The notes: generated from the letters alone by a model not told the origin. Positions 1 through 6,856 are shown, numbered from the stretch's first letter. The stretch: DNA of 9,975 nucleotides from an uncultured bacterium (GCA_903864485.1 CAIPGD010000055.1:1-9975); one strand, 5' to 3'. Translations and numbers: made by a program.

Positions 1-987
1 CGTGCGAGTGCGGTCGCACTGGCGGCCCACCGCATACACATAGGCTCGGCACGCCATCATCGTGGTGTATAGATCGGCCAACTTGCCCTGCATCAATTGA
101 AAGGTCCCGATCGGCTGGCCGAACTGCTCGCGATCGTGCACGTAGGGCAGCACCACATCCAGACAAGCACTCATGATGCCGAGTGGTCCACCGCTCAGGA
201 CCGCCCGCTCAAAATCAAGGCCACTCATCAGGACCTGCGCCCCGCGCCCAATCGCACTCGCTGGATCGTCGGTGGTGGCGCCAAGCACGTTGGACAGAGG
301 GACTTCGCAGTTCTCAAAGACCAGTTCCCCTGTATGGCTGCCGCGCATGCCGAGCTTGTCGAGCTTCTGAGCTGTCCTGAAGCCCGGGAAGTGCTTCTCG
401 ACCAAAAATGCGGTGAGCGCGCGTCGACCAGGCTCAGGAGCGGTGCGCGCATAGACCACCAGGACATCGGCATCGGGACCGTTCGTAATCCACATCTTGG
501 TGCCGTTCAGCACCCAGTGTTTGCCCTCACCCTCACCGCGCAGATCGGCGCGCAATCGCATCGACATCACGTCACTTCCGGCACCAGGCTCGCTCATGGC
601 CAGGGCCCCGATCGAGGTCCCAGCGACCAGCCCCGGCAAATAGCGCGCTCGCTGAAGGTCTGACCCGTTTCGGAAAATCTGATTAATACACAAATTGGAA
701 TGAGCGCCATAACTCAGCCCCACGGCTGCGCTAGCGCGGGAGATTTCCTCGAGTGCGACGATATGTGCGAGGTAGCCCAGATCCGTGCCCCCGTAGGCCT
801 CGCTGACAGTCAAGCCATGGAGCCCGAGTTGGCCGAGCTTCGGCCACAAATCCATCGGAAACTGGTCGCTGCGATCGATCTCTGCAGCGCGCGGTGCAAT
901 TTCCCGTGCTGCAAATGCCTGCACCGCGGCCCGCAACTGAGCGACGTCCTCACCAAGGTCAAACTGCAATCCGGGCAGGTCGGGCAT
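1..987 (-). CDS. ivd: Isovaleryl-CoA dehydrogenase, 3'-truncated by window edge
   Basis: I translated the minus strand from the ATG at 987; it stays open for 329 codons to base 1, so the last 60 or so residues of a ~390-residue family lie outside the window. The enzyme is an FAD-dependent acyl-CoA dehydrogenase that oxidises isovaleryl-CoA to 3-methylcrotonyl-CoA in leucine breakdown, passing electrons to ETF. Visible signatures are LSYGAHSNLC (residues 91-100), the flavin-binding MSEPGAGSD (131-139), WITNGPDAD (166-174), LDKLGMRGS (209-217) and QFGQPIGTFQLMQGKLADLY (288-307). Glu260 in GLDFERAVLSGGPLG aligns with the catalytic base that separates isovaleryl-CoA dehydrogenases from other family members, which have it elsewhere. 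The start is supported by a TGAGGAGA ribosome-binding site a few bases upstream. The gene is divergent from the MBL-fold hydrolase gene. The specific assignment is firm; the substrate is inferred from family similarity. Confidence 0.95.
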   Translation of the reverse strand, partial: MPDLPGLQFDLGEDVAQLRAAVQAFAAREIAPRAAEIDRSDQFPMDLWPKLGQLGLHGLTVSEAYGGTDLGYLAHIVALEEISRASAAVGLSYGAHSNLCINQIFRNGSDLQRARYLPGLVAGTSIGALAMSEPGAGSDVMSMRLRADLRGEGEGKHWVLNGTKMWITNGPDADVLVVYARTAPEPGRRALTAFLVEKHFPGFRTAQKLDKLGMRGSHTGELVFENCEVPLSNVLGATTDDPASAIGRGAQVLMSGLDFERAVLSGGPLGIMSACLDVVLPYVHDREQFGQPIGTFQLMQGKLADLYTTMMACRAYVYAVGRQCDRTRT

Positions 988-1064
988 CCGTGTCTCCTCA
1001 GGTCTCGTTATTTCTCTCCCATGTTACCGTGAGGTCCCAACCCCGCACATCATTAACAAGCACC
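988..1064. promoter_or_regulatory. Divergent intergenic region between ivd and the MBL hydrolase gene
   Basis: This 77-bp spacer must carry the 5' signals of both flanking genes. The ivd side has a clear ribosome-binding site. The rightward side has none before the ATG at 1065. A weak rightward promoter guess is TTACCG (1024-1029) and CATCAT (1048-1053), 18 bp apart, each matching the sigma-70 consensus at four of six positions. If real, it would give an almost leaderless message. I see no convincing leftward -10/-35 pair and no strong operator palindrome. Confidence 0.35.
993..1000 (-). promoter_or_regulatory. Ribosome-binding site of ivd
   Basis: The minus strand reads TGAGGAGA, with the GGAG core about seven bases before the ATG at 987. 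It is one of the few strong Shine-Dalgarno sequences in the window and fixes the ivd start. Confidence 0.75.
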
Positions 1065-2123
1065 ATGCATCCGCACGAACTGGAACTCGAATACCCCCTC
1101 GCTGAACGCCTGCCAAGCCCCGCCGAGCTGGTCGAAGTTGCCCCGGGAATCCGCTGGTTGCGCATGCCCCTGCCCTTTGCGCTCGACCACATTCATCTCT
1201 GGCTCTTGCGGGACTGTTTTGAGGGGCGCGACGGCTGGACGCTGATTGATTGTGGAATCGCTTCCGAAGAGGTCCGTGGGCTCTGGCAGCAAATTGAAGC
1301 AACCGCGCTCGAAGGTTTGCCACTCGTGCGGATAATTTGTACGCACATGCACCCGGACCATCTGGGAATGGCGGCTGAACTTTCCAAGCGCCACCGGATT
1401 GCACTTTGGATGACGCTTGGCGAATACGCCATGGGCCGCATTCTTTCGGCCACCCTACCGGGGACGGATGGCAGTGCTTCGATTGCACATTACCGTCAAC
1501 ATGGCCTGACCGATGAGGACACACTCGAGCAGATGCGTCGGCGCGGCGATCGGCACTTCAGCCAACTCGTCCCATCGGTACCGCTGGCATATCGGCGCAT
1601 TCATGCCGACGAAGTGATCACGATCGGTCAAGGTCAATGGCGGATCGTGATCGGTCGGGGACATTCGCCCGAACATGCAGCCCTATATGACGAGGCCCAT
1701 CAGATTCTGATTTCGGGCGACATGGTGTTGCCGCGAATTTCGACCAATGTGAGCGTTCATGCGATCGAACCTGAAGCCGACCCCGTGAATGATTATCTGG
1801 AATCACTCCAACGATTCGAAACCTGCGCGCCGGATACGCTGGTCCTGCCCTCCCATGGCAGACCCTTCCGGGGCCTGCATGTTCGACTGCGGCAACTTCG
1901 GGAACATCACGAGGCCCGCCTTCTCGACACGCTCAATGCTTGTCGCGAACGACCGATGAGTGCGATTGATTTGCTGCCCGTCCTGTTTCGCCGAAAGCTG
2001 GACCTTCACCAATCGGGTTTTGCGATTGGTGAGGCCATTGCCCACCTACATGCCCTGTATTTCAGGGATCAGGTCCAGCGTCACCTCGACGATGACGGTG
2101 TGATTCGTTTTTCGGTCAACTAA
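1065..2123 (+). CDS. MBL-fold metallo-hydrolase with C-terminal winged helix
   Basis: A 352-residue metallo-beta-lactamase-fold hydrolase of the glyoxalase II/LACTB2-like branch. The metal-binding motif THMHPDHLG (residues 93-101) supplies H94, H96, D98 and H99. Further ligands are likely H200 (GRGHSPEH), D219 (ISGDM) and H264 (PSHGRP), which fit a two-metal site. Residues 270-350 resemble the helical/winged-helix tail found in LACTB2-type proteins. The substrate is unknown. Being divergent from ivd suggests a thioester or related hydrolase in branched-chain acyl-CoA metabolism, but that is only context. The reading frame stays open upstream to an ATG at 894, but this extension runs antisense through the ivd start and encodes nothing family-like, so I chose ATG 1065, just before MHPHELELEYPL. 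That start lacks a clear Shine-Dalgarno. The stop overlaps the stop of the convergent HTH gene by 4 nt. Confidence 0.88.
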   Translation: MHPHELELEYPLAERLPSPAELVEVAPGIRWLRMPLPFALDHIHLWLLRDCFEGRDGWTLIDCGIASEEVRGLWQQIEATALEGLPLVRIICTHMHPDHLGMAAELSKRHRIALWMTLGEYAMGRILSATLPGTDGSASIAHYRQHGLTDEDTLEQMRRRGDRHFSQLVPSVPLAYRRIHADEVITIGQGQWRIVIGRGHSPEHAALYDEAHQILISGDMVLPRISTNVSVHAIEPEADPVNDYLESLQRFETCAPDTLVLPSHGRPFRGLHVRLRQLREHHEARLLDTLNACRERPMSAIDLLPVLFRRKLDLHQSGFAIGEAIAHLHALYFRDQVQRHLDDDGVIRFSVN

Positions 2124-2683
2124 ACCGCGATCGGGCGGGCGCTAGGGTAAGCGTGCGAGGCCGCCGCGCCTTCTTGCGCAGCCAGGGTCTCACGCACCAT
2201 CGCCGCAGCGCCTTCGACCGCGGGCTTCATCACGACGCGTGGACGGGCGGGCGCGGCAGACAATCGGGCGAGCCCAAGCATCACGTTGAGAACAACCTCG
2301 CACTGGGCCCGGTCGAGCTCCGCCACCATTCCAACCAAACGCTCACGCAGGTTGAAATCGGACACCGAGTCCAGCGTCGGTGAACCGCTCCGATGCAACA
2401 ATCCGTTTGGATCCGAAGCGGGTTCCTCGTTGCTGTCGAGTGCCCGCAGATCCAAATTGAGCCATTCGGCCAGAACCTGCATTTTGGCCAGCTCAGGCAC
2501 CGTCAGACCTCGCATCCACTTGCGAGCGGCCTCTTGAGAGATCGGCGATTCGCTGCGCGAACGGAGGTTGAAGTCACGCGCCACCATCGCTGCCGAGGGG
2601 TTGCGACCATAGTATCTAAACAGGCCGCGATTCAGAGCACGCGCAAACTGCTGCGCGACATGACGGGTGGAACTGATTCTCAT
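2120..2683 (-). CDS. Predicted helix-turn-helix DNA-binding protein, orphan
   Basis: A 187-residue protein with no enzyme motif. Residues about 8-78 look like a lambda-repressor/Xre-type helical bundle: helix 1 around 9-21 (VAQQFARALNRGL), helix 2 around 30-38 (SAAMVARDF), a probable recognition helix at 48-59 (ISQEAARKWMRG) and helix 4 around 63-77 (PELAKMQVLAEWLNL). The pattern 'S.EAARKWMRG...PE...L..L..WL' is typical of small proteobacterial HTH proteins. A helical segment at 109-142 may dimerise; the last 40 residues are Ala/Pro-rich and look disordered. The ATG at 2683 has an AGGAG site 7 nt upstream. The leader holds four 12-bp repeats that could be its own operator, which is inference. 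It shares a 4-nt stop overlap with the MBL gene. The target is unknown. Confidence 0.75.
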   Translation of the reverse strand: MRISSTRHVAQQFARALNRGLFRYYGRNPSAAMVARDFNLRSRSESPISQEAARKWMRGLTVPELAKMQVLAEWLNLDLRALDSNEEPASDPNGLLHRSGSPTLDSVSDFNLRERLVGMVAELDRAQCEVVLNVMLGLARLSAAPARPRVVMKPAVEGAAAMVRETLAAQEGAAASHAYPSARPIAV

Positions 2684-2690
2684 TGGGGAA

Positions 2691-2695
2691 CTCCT
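2691..2695 (-). promoter_or_regulatory. Ribosome-binding site of the HTH gene
   Basis: The minus strand reads AGGAG seven bases upstream of the ATG at 2683. This supports that start over upstream or downstream alternatives. Confidence 0.7.
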
Positions 2696-2712
2696 GGTGG
2701 GATCTGCGTCTG

Positions 2713-2760
2713 ACTTGGGACGACGGCTTGGATGGCTGCTGGGCTGACTGCTGGGATGAC
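2713..2760 (-). repeat. Four degenerate 12-bp tandem repeats in the HTH gene leader
   Basis: Read on the minus strand, 5' to 3', the units are GTCATCCCAGCA (2760-2749), GTCAGCCCAGCA (2748-2737), GCCATCCAAGCC (2736-2725) and GTCGTCCCAAGT (2724-2713). Units 1 and 2 differ at one position; units 3 and 4 each match unit 1 at eight or nine of twelve. They end about 30 nt before the HTH start codon. They could be an operator, or simply an old slippage-derived repeat. Confidence 0.7.
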
Positions 2761-2776
2761 TGAAAGCTACAGCAAA

Positions 2777-2804
2777 AAAGTAACAAACTTCGGCATCCTG
2801 CCAA
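2777..2804 (-). promoter_or_regulatory. Possible promoter of the HTH gene
   Basis: On the minus strand a TTGGCA (2804-2799, five of six to the -35 consensus) is followed after 16 bp by TACTTT (2782-2777, three of six to the -10). A transcript from here would start near 2770, putting the 12-bp repeats in the leader just downstream of the start site. The -10 is poor, so this is a suggestion only. Confidence 0.25.
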
Positions 2805-2977
2805 TCATCAGGAGGATATTGCGCAATTCAAAAACCCCCAGTTGGGACTTCGCTGCATCGCAACAAATACGGGGATCACACTCCACCCCGCACGCTACGG
2901 TGAGCCGCGATTGTCCCCTGTCGATCATCTGATTGACCATCGCAGCGCTTGTCACGAGACGGCATCCTGGGTTGAAT

Positions 2978-3763
2978 TCAGGAAGGCCAGACCCCAAGAT
3001 CGGCAAGCTGCAAGTTGACCTGCGCGGCCCAACCGCGATTTGCAGCCGGACTCGCCGGACTTGGATGCAAGATCGACCCAATGCGGATTGCAGGCCATCC
3101 CGCTAGCGCGCACTGCAAGCGGCGCTCGGCGAATCCACCAACCCCAATGACCCAGTCAGGCTGAAGCGTTCGGACTGCCTGTTGCAAATGCGCATCGCAG
3201 GCGGCTTCGAGAACCCGCAGTTCAGCGGCCGGCAATCGGTCTGGAGTGAAGTTGCGCCCGCCAGCTTCCAGAAATGCCAGGGGGCACCAATTGAGCACAA
3301 AGGATTCCTCGAAAAAGGCCTCTGGTGCGCCCCAACGCTCGGCCACCCATGCCCACAATCGCCGCCCACTAACTTCCGACCGGTTGCAAGCGAAACCCTG
3401 AATTGGGCGTTTTGGATGGGGTTGCTCGGGTTGCATAACCTCGGCCCTCAGGCCCATCCAATCCCTAACCGCGGCGACCTCGCCGAACGGAACTCCGGTC
3501 TGCATCATCCCGAACGGGCCAGGATTCATCCCCAGAAAAATCACCCGGCGCGGCCCTGCGGCGAACTGGCGAACGTAGCGCTCGTAGACGGCCCACGCGT
3601 ACTCGAGAGGGTTCAGTACGGCTGCAACGGGCGCCCGGAAATGCATCGCCGCCAACTGAGCATTCAAGGTTTGGGCCGCCGCCAATAAGTCATTGCTGGT
3701 GGGCGTCAGCGGTGCAAGCTCGGATGCGGTCAGAGGGGCAGCAAGGGATGCAATCGGATCCAT
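2978..3763 (-). CDS. SMUG1-type uracil-DNA glycosylase
   Basis: A 261-residue uracil-DNA glycosylase of the single-strand-selective (SMUG1) family, close in length to human SMUG1 (270). It removes uracil and oxidised pyrimidines from DNA to start base excision repair. Motif 1 is GMNPGPFGMMQTGVPFGEV starting at residue 78; N80 corresponds to the water-positioning Asn of SMUG1. N158 in LNWCPLAFLE matches the base-recognition Asn region. Motif 2 is HPSPASPAANRGW from residue 233, with H233 the conserved His. HPKRPIQGFACNRSEVSG (116-133) is also family-typical. The chosen ATG (3763) has no clear Shine-Dalgarno; the first ~40 residues are Ala/Leu-rich and less conserved, so the true start might lie slightly downstream. 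It is divergent from the quinone oxidoreductase gene across a 129-bp spacer with repeats. The fold and activity class are firm; exact lesion range is not visible. Confidence 0.93.
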   Translation of the reverse strand: MDPIASLAAPLTASELAPLTPTSNDLLAAAQTLNAQLAAMHFRAPVAAVLNPLEYAWAVYERYVRQFAAGPRRVIFLGMNPGPFGMMQTGVPFGEVAAVRDWMGLRAEVMQPEQPHPKRPIQGFACNRSEVSGRRLWAWVAERWGAPEAFFEESFVLNWCPLAFLEAGGRNFTPDRLPAAELRVLEAACDAHLQQAVRTLQPDWVIGVGGFAERRLQCALAGWPAIRIGSILHPSPASPAANRGWAAQVNLQLADLGVWPS

Positions 3764-3780
3764 CGCGCGAGCGTAACCGA

Positions 3781-3820
3781 GATTGGGTTATCGATTTGGT
3801 TGTCGATTGGGTTATCGATT
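3781..3820. repeat. 12-bp tandem repeat in the divergent spacer
   Basis: Units of 12 bp follow one another: GATTGGGTTATC (3781-3792), GATTTGGTTGTC (3793-3804), GATTGGGTTATC (3805-3816), then a partial GATTGG. As a result GATTGGGTTATCGATT occurs twice, at 3781-3796 and 3805-3820, 24 bp apart. It lies within 20 bp of the glycosylase start codon and about 75 bp before the oxidoreductase start, where an operator for either gene could sit. Confidence 0.8.
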
Positions 3821-3892
3821 GGCCTCAAGCGTTAGGATGACGAGATCGCCAAGCCATTCAAATCGCCACTTCAAAATACGAGCCCACGCACG

Positions 3893-4933
3893 ATGAACCA
3901 AACGCTCAATCTGGCAGATCTTCCAATCACGATGCAGGCCATCGGTCACGGCAAGGGCGGCGGGCCCGAGGTGCTGGAGCCAATCGAGGTCCCGCCCCCA
4001 GGGCCAGGGCCCGGTGAAGTGTTGATTCGAGTCGCCTATGCCGGTGTCAACCGACCGGACATCCTGCAACGCAGCGGCCGTTATCCACCGCCGAACGACG
4101 CCTCGCCGCTGATTGGACTCGAGGTATCGGGCCACATTGTGGCGCACGGCGAAGCGGTCGAACTCCACCCCACCAACGCGATCGGCTCCGCCGTGTGTGC
4201 GCTCTGTAACGGCGGCGGATATGCCCAGTACGTGGCGGTCCCTGCGGGTCAGGTCCTACCGATCCCCGCCGGGCTGAGCCTGGCCCAAGCCGCGGCACTG
4301 CCCGAAAATCTGTTCACTGTCTGGCACAACGTGGTCGAACGCGGACATCTGGCAGCCGGGGAAACGTTCCTGGTGCATGGCGGTTCGTCCGGGATTGGAC
4401 TCAACGCCATTGGTCTTGCCAAAGCCCGCGGTGCCACGGTCTATTGCACCGTCGGGGATGCACGCAAGGCGGCTGCCTGTGTCGAAGCGGGCGCCGACGC
4501 AGCCATCGTTTACCGTAGCCAGGACTTTGTTGAAGAAGTCGCACGACTGACCGGAGGCCGCGGGGTCGATCTGATCCTTGATATGGTCGGTGGCGACTAC
4601 GTGGCCCGCAACCTGCGTGCGTTGGCCCTGGATGGTCGCCTGGTCCAGATCGCCTTCCAACAACCGTCGCGGGTCGAAGTCGACTGGATCACGCTGATGA
4701 CCCGCCGGTTGACGTTCACCGGATCGACGCTGCGGCCCCGATCAAGGGAGGACAAAGCCGCCATGGCGCGCGCGCTCGAGCGCGAAGTCTGGCCCCTCCT
4801 CAGCCAGGGCAAGGTGTCGCCTGTGATCGATTCCAGTTACGCGCTTGCGAACGCCGTCGAAGCCCATCGACGGATGGAGACTTCCCAGCACATCGGCAAA
4901 ATCCTGCTCGAAGTTCCCCAAACCGGCGCATGA
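3893..4933 (+). CDS. NAD(P)H-quinone oxidoreductase, PIG3 type (zinc-free MDR family)
   Basis: A 346-residue medium-chain dehydrogenase/reductase of the quinone oxidoreductase PIG3 branch, which uses NADPH to reduce quinones or enones. The N-terminal GroES-like domain spans roughly residues 14-135, with GVNRPDILQRSGRYPPP (51-67) and GLEVSG (75-80) typical of the group. The Rossmann domain begins around 140; its nucleotide loop is HGGSSGIG (162-169). There is no Cys/His set for a catalytic zinc, as expected for this branch. Two starts are possible: ATG 3893 (used here) or ATG 3932 at M14, where family-like sequence (MQAIGHGKGGGPEVL) begins; neither has a clear Shine-Dalgarno. Its stop overlaps the next start in an ATGA, so the two genes are probably co-transcribed and translationally coupled. 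The physiological substrate is not evident. Confidence 0.92.
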   Translation: MNQTLNLADLPITMQAIGHGKGGGPEVLEPIEVPPPGPGPGEVLIRVAYAGVNRPDILQRSGRYPPPNDASPLIGLEVSGHIVAHGEAVELHPTNAIGSAVCALCNGGGYAQYVAVPAGQVLPIPAGLSLAQAAALPENLFTVWHNVVERGHLAAGETFLVHGGSSGIGLNAIGLAKARGATVYCTVGDARKAAACVEAGADAAIVYRSQDFVEEVARLTGGRGVDLILDMVGGDYVARNLRALALDGRLVQIAFQQPSRVEVDWITLMTRRLTFTGSTLRPRSREDKAAMARALEREVWPLLSQGKVSPVIDSSYALANAVEAHRRMETSQHIGKILLEVPQTGA

Positions 4934-5817
4934 ACGTACAAATCGCCAGCGACCTGCATCTGGAGCTGCTCCGACGGGATCCACGATTGCGCAGTTGGCA
5001 GGTGGTTGAGCCCGCCCCCAACGCGGCACTCTTGATCCTTGCAGGGGACATCCACCAGGGCGCAGCGGCGGTGGAGGCCTTTGTGGATTGGCCGGTGCCC
5101 GTCTTGATCGTGCCAGGCAATCACGAAGCGTACGAATCAAGCATCCAAACGTCACTCGCAGCGATGCGGGCGGCCGCCGAGGGCACACATGTCCGCGTAC
5201 TCCAACGCGAAGTTGCCGTTATTGAAGGGGTTCGATTCGTTGCGGCCACGCTCTGGAGCGACCCGGCTGTGATGGGTGAGCGCGAGGCTGCGGCCCGCGT
5301 CGCGCTCTTGCAGACGATGGTCGACTACCGCTTGATCGCGACCGACCGCCCCGGCGCCAACCCGCAGGACCGATTGACCATCGATGAAACGACGGACCAC
5401 CATCGGCGCGATCGGGCATGGCTCGAAACCGTAATCAACCAGGACTTTGACGGCCCGACCGTCGTCATTACCCACCACCTGCCATCACAGCGATCGATCG
5501 CCCCACGCTATGCCGGTAGCCTGTCCAATGCAGGGTTTGTCTCGGAGCTCGAACCCATGATGGGCGCCGAGCGCGTCCAACTCTGGATCCACGGGCATAC
5601 CCACAGCTCATTTGACTACACCGTCGCGGGCACGCGGGTCGTCTGTAACCCTCGAGGTTATGCCCGCGGTCTCGGATCAAATCCAGAACAAGCCCGGCCC
5701 ACCTTGTCGTTCGAAAATCCAGAATTCCAACCCGCTCTCGTGATTGAAATCAAGTCTGCACCAGCTTGCGATGGCGATGGATACTCATTAACAAACCGGC
5801 CCCAAGTCCAAGCGTAA
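4930..5817 (+). CDS. Calcineurin-like metallophosphoesterase
   Basis: A 295-residue two-metal phosphoesterase. The five family blocks are present in order: SDLHLE (residues 7-12; D8, H10), AGDIH (38-42; D40), GNHE (63-66; N64, H65), THH (181-183) and GHTH (222-225), followed by the frequent NPRGY (240-244). No signal peptide or membrane segment is seen, so it should be cytoplasmic. The substrate is unknown; relatives act on nucleotides, nucleic acids or phosphoproteins. The start overlaps the oxidoreductase stop (ATGA at 4930-4933), implying coupled translation. The conserved core ends near residue 274 (LVIEI). The last ~22 residues are encoded antisense to the rodA 3' end, a 68-nt convergent overlap, and look like a lineage-specific extension rather than part of the fold. 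Confidence 0.9.
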   Translation: MNVQIASDLHLELLRRDPRLRSWQVVEPAPNAALLILAGDIHQGAAAVEAFVDWPVPVLIVPGNHEAYESSIQTSLAAMRAAAEGTHVRVLQREVAVIEGVRFVAATLWSDPAVMGEREAAARVALLQTMVDYRLIATDRPGANPQDRLTIDETTDHHRRDRAWLETVINQDFDGPTVVITHHLPSQRSIAPRYAGSLSNAGFVSELEPMMGAERVQLWIHGHTHSSFDYTVAGTRVVCNPRGYARGLGSNPEQARPTLSFENPEFQPALVIEIKSAPACDGDGYSLTNRPQVQA

Positions 5818-6856
5818 CCATCGCCGTTCCGCCGTACGACATCCACGGGAGAGGGACCCCGACGACCGGCAAAATCCCACTCACCATGCCCATATTCACA
5901 AAGGCGTAGGTGAAGAAAATCATCGTGATTGAGCCCGCGAGCAGGCGCATGAACATGGTCGCTCCAGAGGCTGCGATCATGAGCCCCCGCAGCATGAGTG
6001 CGAGATAAAGAACGAGCAAGATCAGGTTACCAACCAGGCCGAATTCTTCGGCGAATACCGCAAACACAAAATCCGTCGTACTTTCCGGAATGAATTCGAG
6101 GTGGGCCTGGGTGCCCTGCAGCCAGCCCTTTCCCCACAGCCCTCCAGAGCCTACGGCGATGGTCGACTGAATAATGTGAAAGCCCTTACCGAGCGGATCA
6201 CTCGAAGGATCGATCAGCGTCAGGACGCGTTGACGTTGATAGTCATGCATCGCCATCCATAGCAAAGGCGTTGCCGCTGTAATTCCGACGCCCAGTGCGA
6301 TCAGTAGCTTCCAGGGAAAGCCCGCGAAAAAAATGACATATGCGCCGGCTGCGAAAACCAATACCGCAGTCCCCAGATCAGGCTGGCGCGCGATCAGTAG
6401 CGTCGGCAGCAGCAGTAGCGCGGCGGACACCAGGAAGTCGATCGCCCGCAAAGCCCCCTCGCGACGATGAAACCACCACGCGAGCATTAAAGGGGTCGCA
6501 ATCTTGAGCAACTCGGACGGTTGAATCCGCGTGAACCCGAAATTCAACCAACGTCGCGCACCTTTGGAAACATCGCCAAACAGTGCGACCCCGATCAGCA
6601 GGATGATCCCCAGCACATACAAAGGAACCGCCGTCCCGCGCATCCAGTTGGGTGGCAAGTTGGCGGCTGCCCAACACACCAATGCAGCGACGAGAATGTT
6701 GCGCAGGTGGGCCTCGAAGCGCCCCGGAAAATTGACCCCAGCCGAATACACTGTCATCACACTCAAAATCAAAATCAGAATTAGTGTCACCGTCAGAATC
6801 GGATCAAAAACCAGAATCGCCCGACGCGTCCCGCGCTTGAAATCGTCAAACGTCAT
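5750..6856 (-). CDS. rodA: RodA, SEDS peptidoglycan glycosyltransferase of the elongasome
   Basis: A 368-residue polytopic inner-membrane protein, near the E. coli length of 370. It polymerises lipid II into glycan strands during lateral wall growth, together with PBP2. About ten hydrophobic segments are visible. Key features are RIQPSELLKI (110-119), FHIIQSTIAVGSGGLWGKGW (226-245), the HLEFIPESTTDF block with catalytic-type Asp262, and the FtsW/RodA/SpoVE signature from NMGMVSGILPVVG (321-333) to PWMSYGGTAM (337-346). The ATG overlaps the mrdA stop as ATGA (6856-6853), with an AGGAG site inside the mrdA end. It is the last gene of the operon in this window. Its final 22 codons overlap the convergent phosphoesterase gene by 68 nt, leaving no room for a standard intergenic terminator. 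Confidence 0.97.
   Translation of the reverse strand: MTFDDFKRGTRRAILVFDPILTVTLILILILSVMTVYSAGVNFPGRFEAHLRNILVAALVCWAAANLPPNWMRGTAVPLYVLGIILLIGVALFGDVSKGARRWLNFGFTRIQPSELLKIATPLMLAWWFHRREGALRAIDFLVSAALLLLPTLLIARQPDLGTAVLVFAAGAYVIFFAGFPWKLLIALGVGITAATPLLWMAMHDYQRQRVLTLIDPSSDPLGKGFHIIQSTIAVGSGGLWGKGWLQGTQAHLEFIPESTTDFVFAVFAEEFGLVGNLILLVLYLALMLRGLMIAASGATMFMRLLAGSITMIFFTYAFVNMGMVSGILPVVGVPLPWMSYGGTAMVTLGLGAGLLMSIHRHRKLVQT

Larger units (their letters stand above)
2684..2977. other. Gene-free stretch upstream of the HTH gene
   Basis: About 294 bp between the HTH start and the 3' end of the uracil-DNA glycosylase gene, both leftward. It holds the HTH ribosome-binding site, a 12-bp repeat array (2713-2760) and a possible promoter (2777-2804). 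Between 2805 and 2977 I see nothing I can name. Short open frames exist on both strands, including a 66-codon one at 2732-2932 (+), but none has a ribosome-binding site or recognisable protein. No good intrinsic terminator follows the glycosylase gene. Confidence 0.6.

Noticed and set aside
97..663. 188-codon open frame on the plus strand
   Set aside because: It is antisense to ivd, which has full family motifs; the translation resembles no protein and reflects GC-rich third positions.
894..1064. 57-codon upstream extension of the MBL hydrolase
   Set aside because: It runs antisense through the ivd start codon and its ribosome-binding site, is not family-like, and a better-fitting ATG exists at 1065.
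1024..1524. 166-codon minus-strand frame opposite the MBL gene
   Set aside because: Arg/Ala-rich shadow with no motifs, antisense to conserved metal-binding residues.
2836..2845. CCCA..TGGG followed on the minus strand by a T-run, terminator-like
   Set aside because: The stem is only 3-4 bp with a 2-4 nt loop, too weak for an intrinsic terminator.
2732..2932. 66-codon plus-strand frame in the gene-free stretch
   Set aside because: No ribosome-binding site, no recognisable sequence, and its start lies within the 12-bp repeats. A small gene cannot be excluded, but nothing supports it.
3182..3688. 168-codon plus-strand frame opposite the glycosylase gene
   Set aside because: Antisense to the conserved SMUG1 core; no recognisable domain or ribosome-binding site.
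4771..4784. Perfect palindrome CGCGCTCGAGCGCG
   Set aside because: It is inside the oxidoreductase coding region, where Ala-Leu-Glu-Arg codons explain it.
5490..5501. Palindrome GCGATCGATCGC
   Set aside because: Within phosphoesterase coding sequence and explained by Gln-Arg-Ser-Ile-Ala codons; counted only as part of the CGATCG observation.
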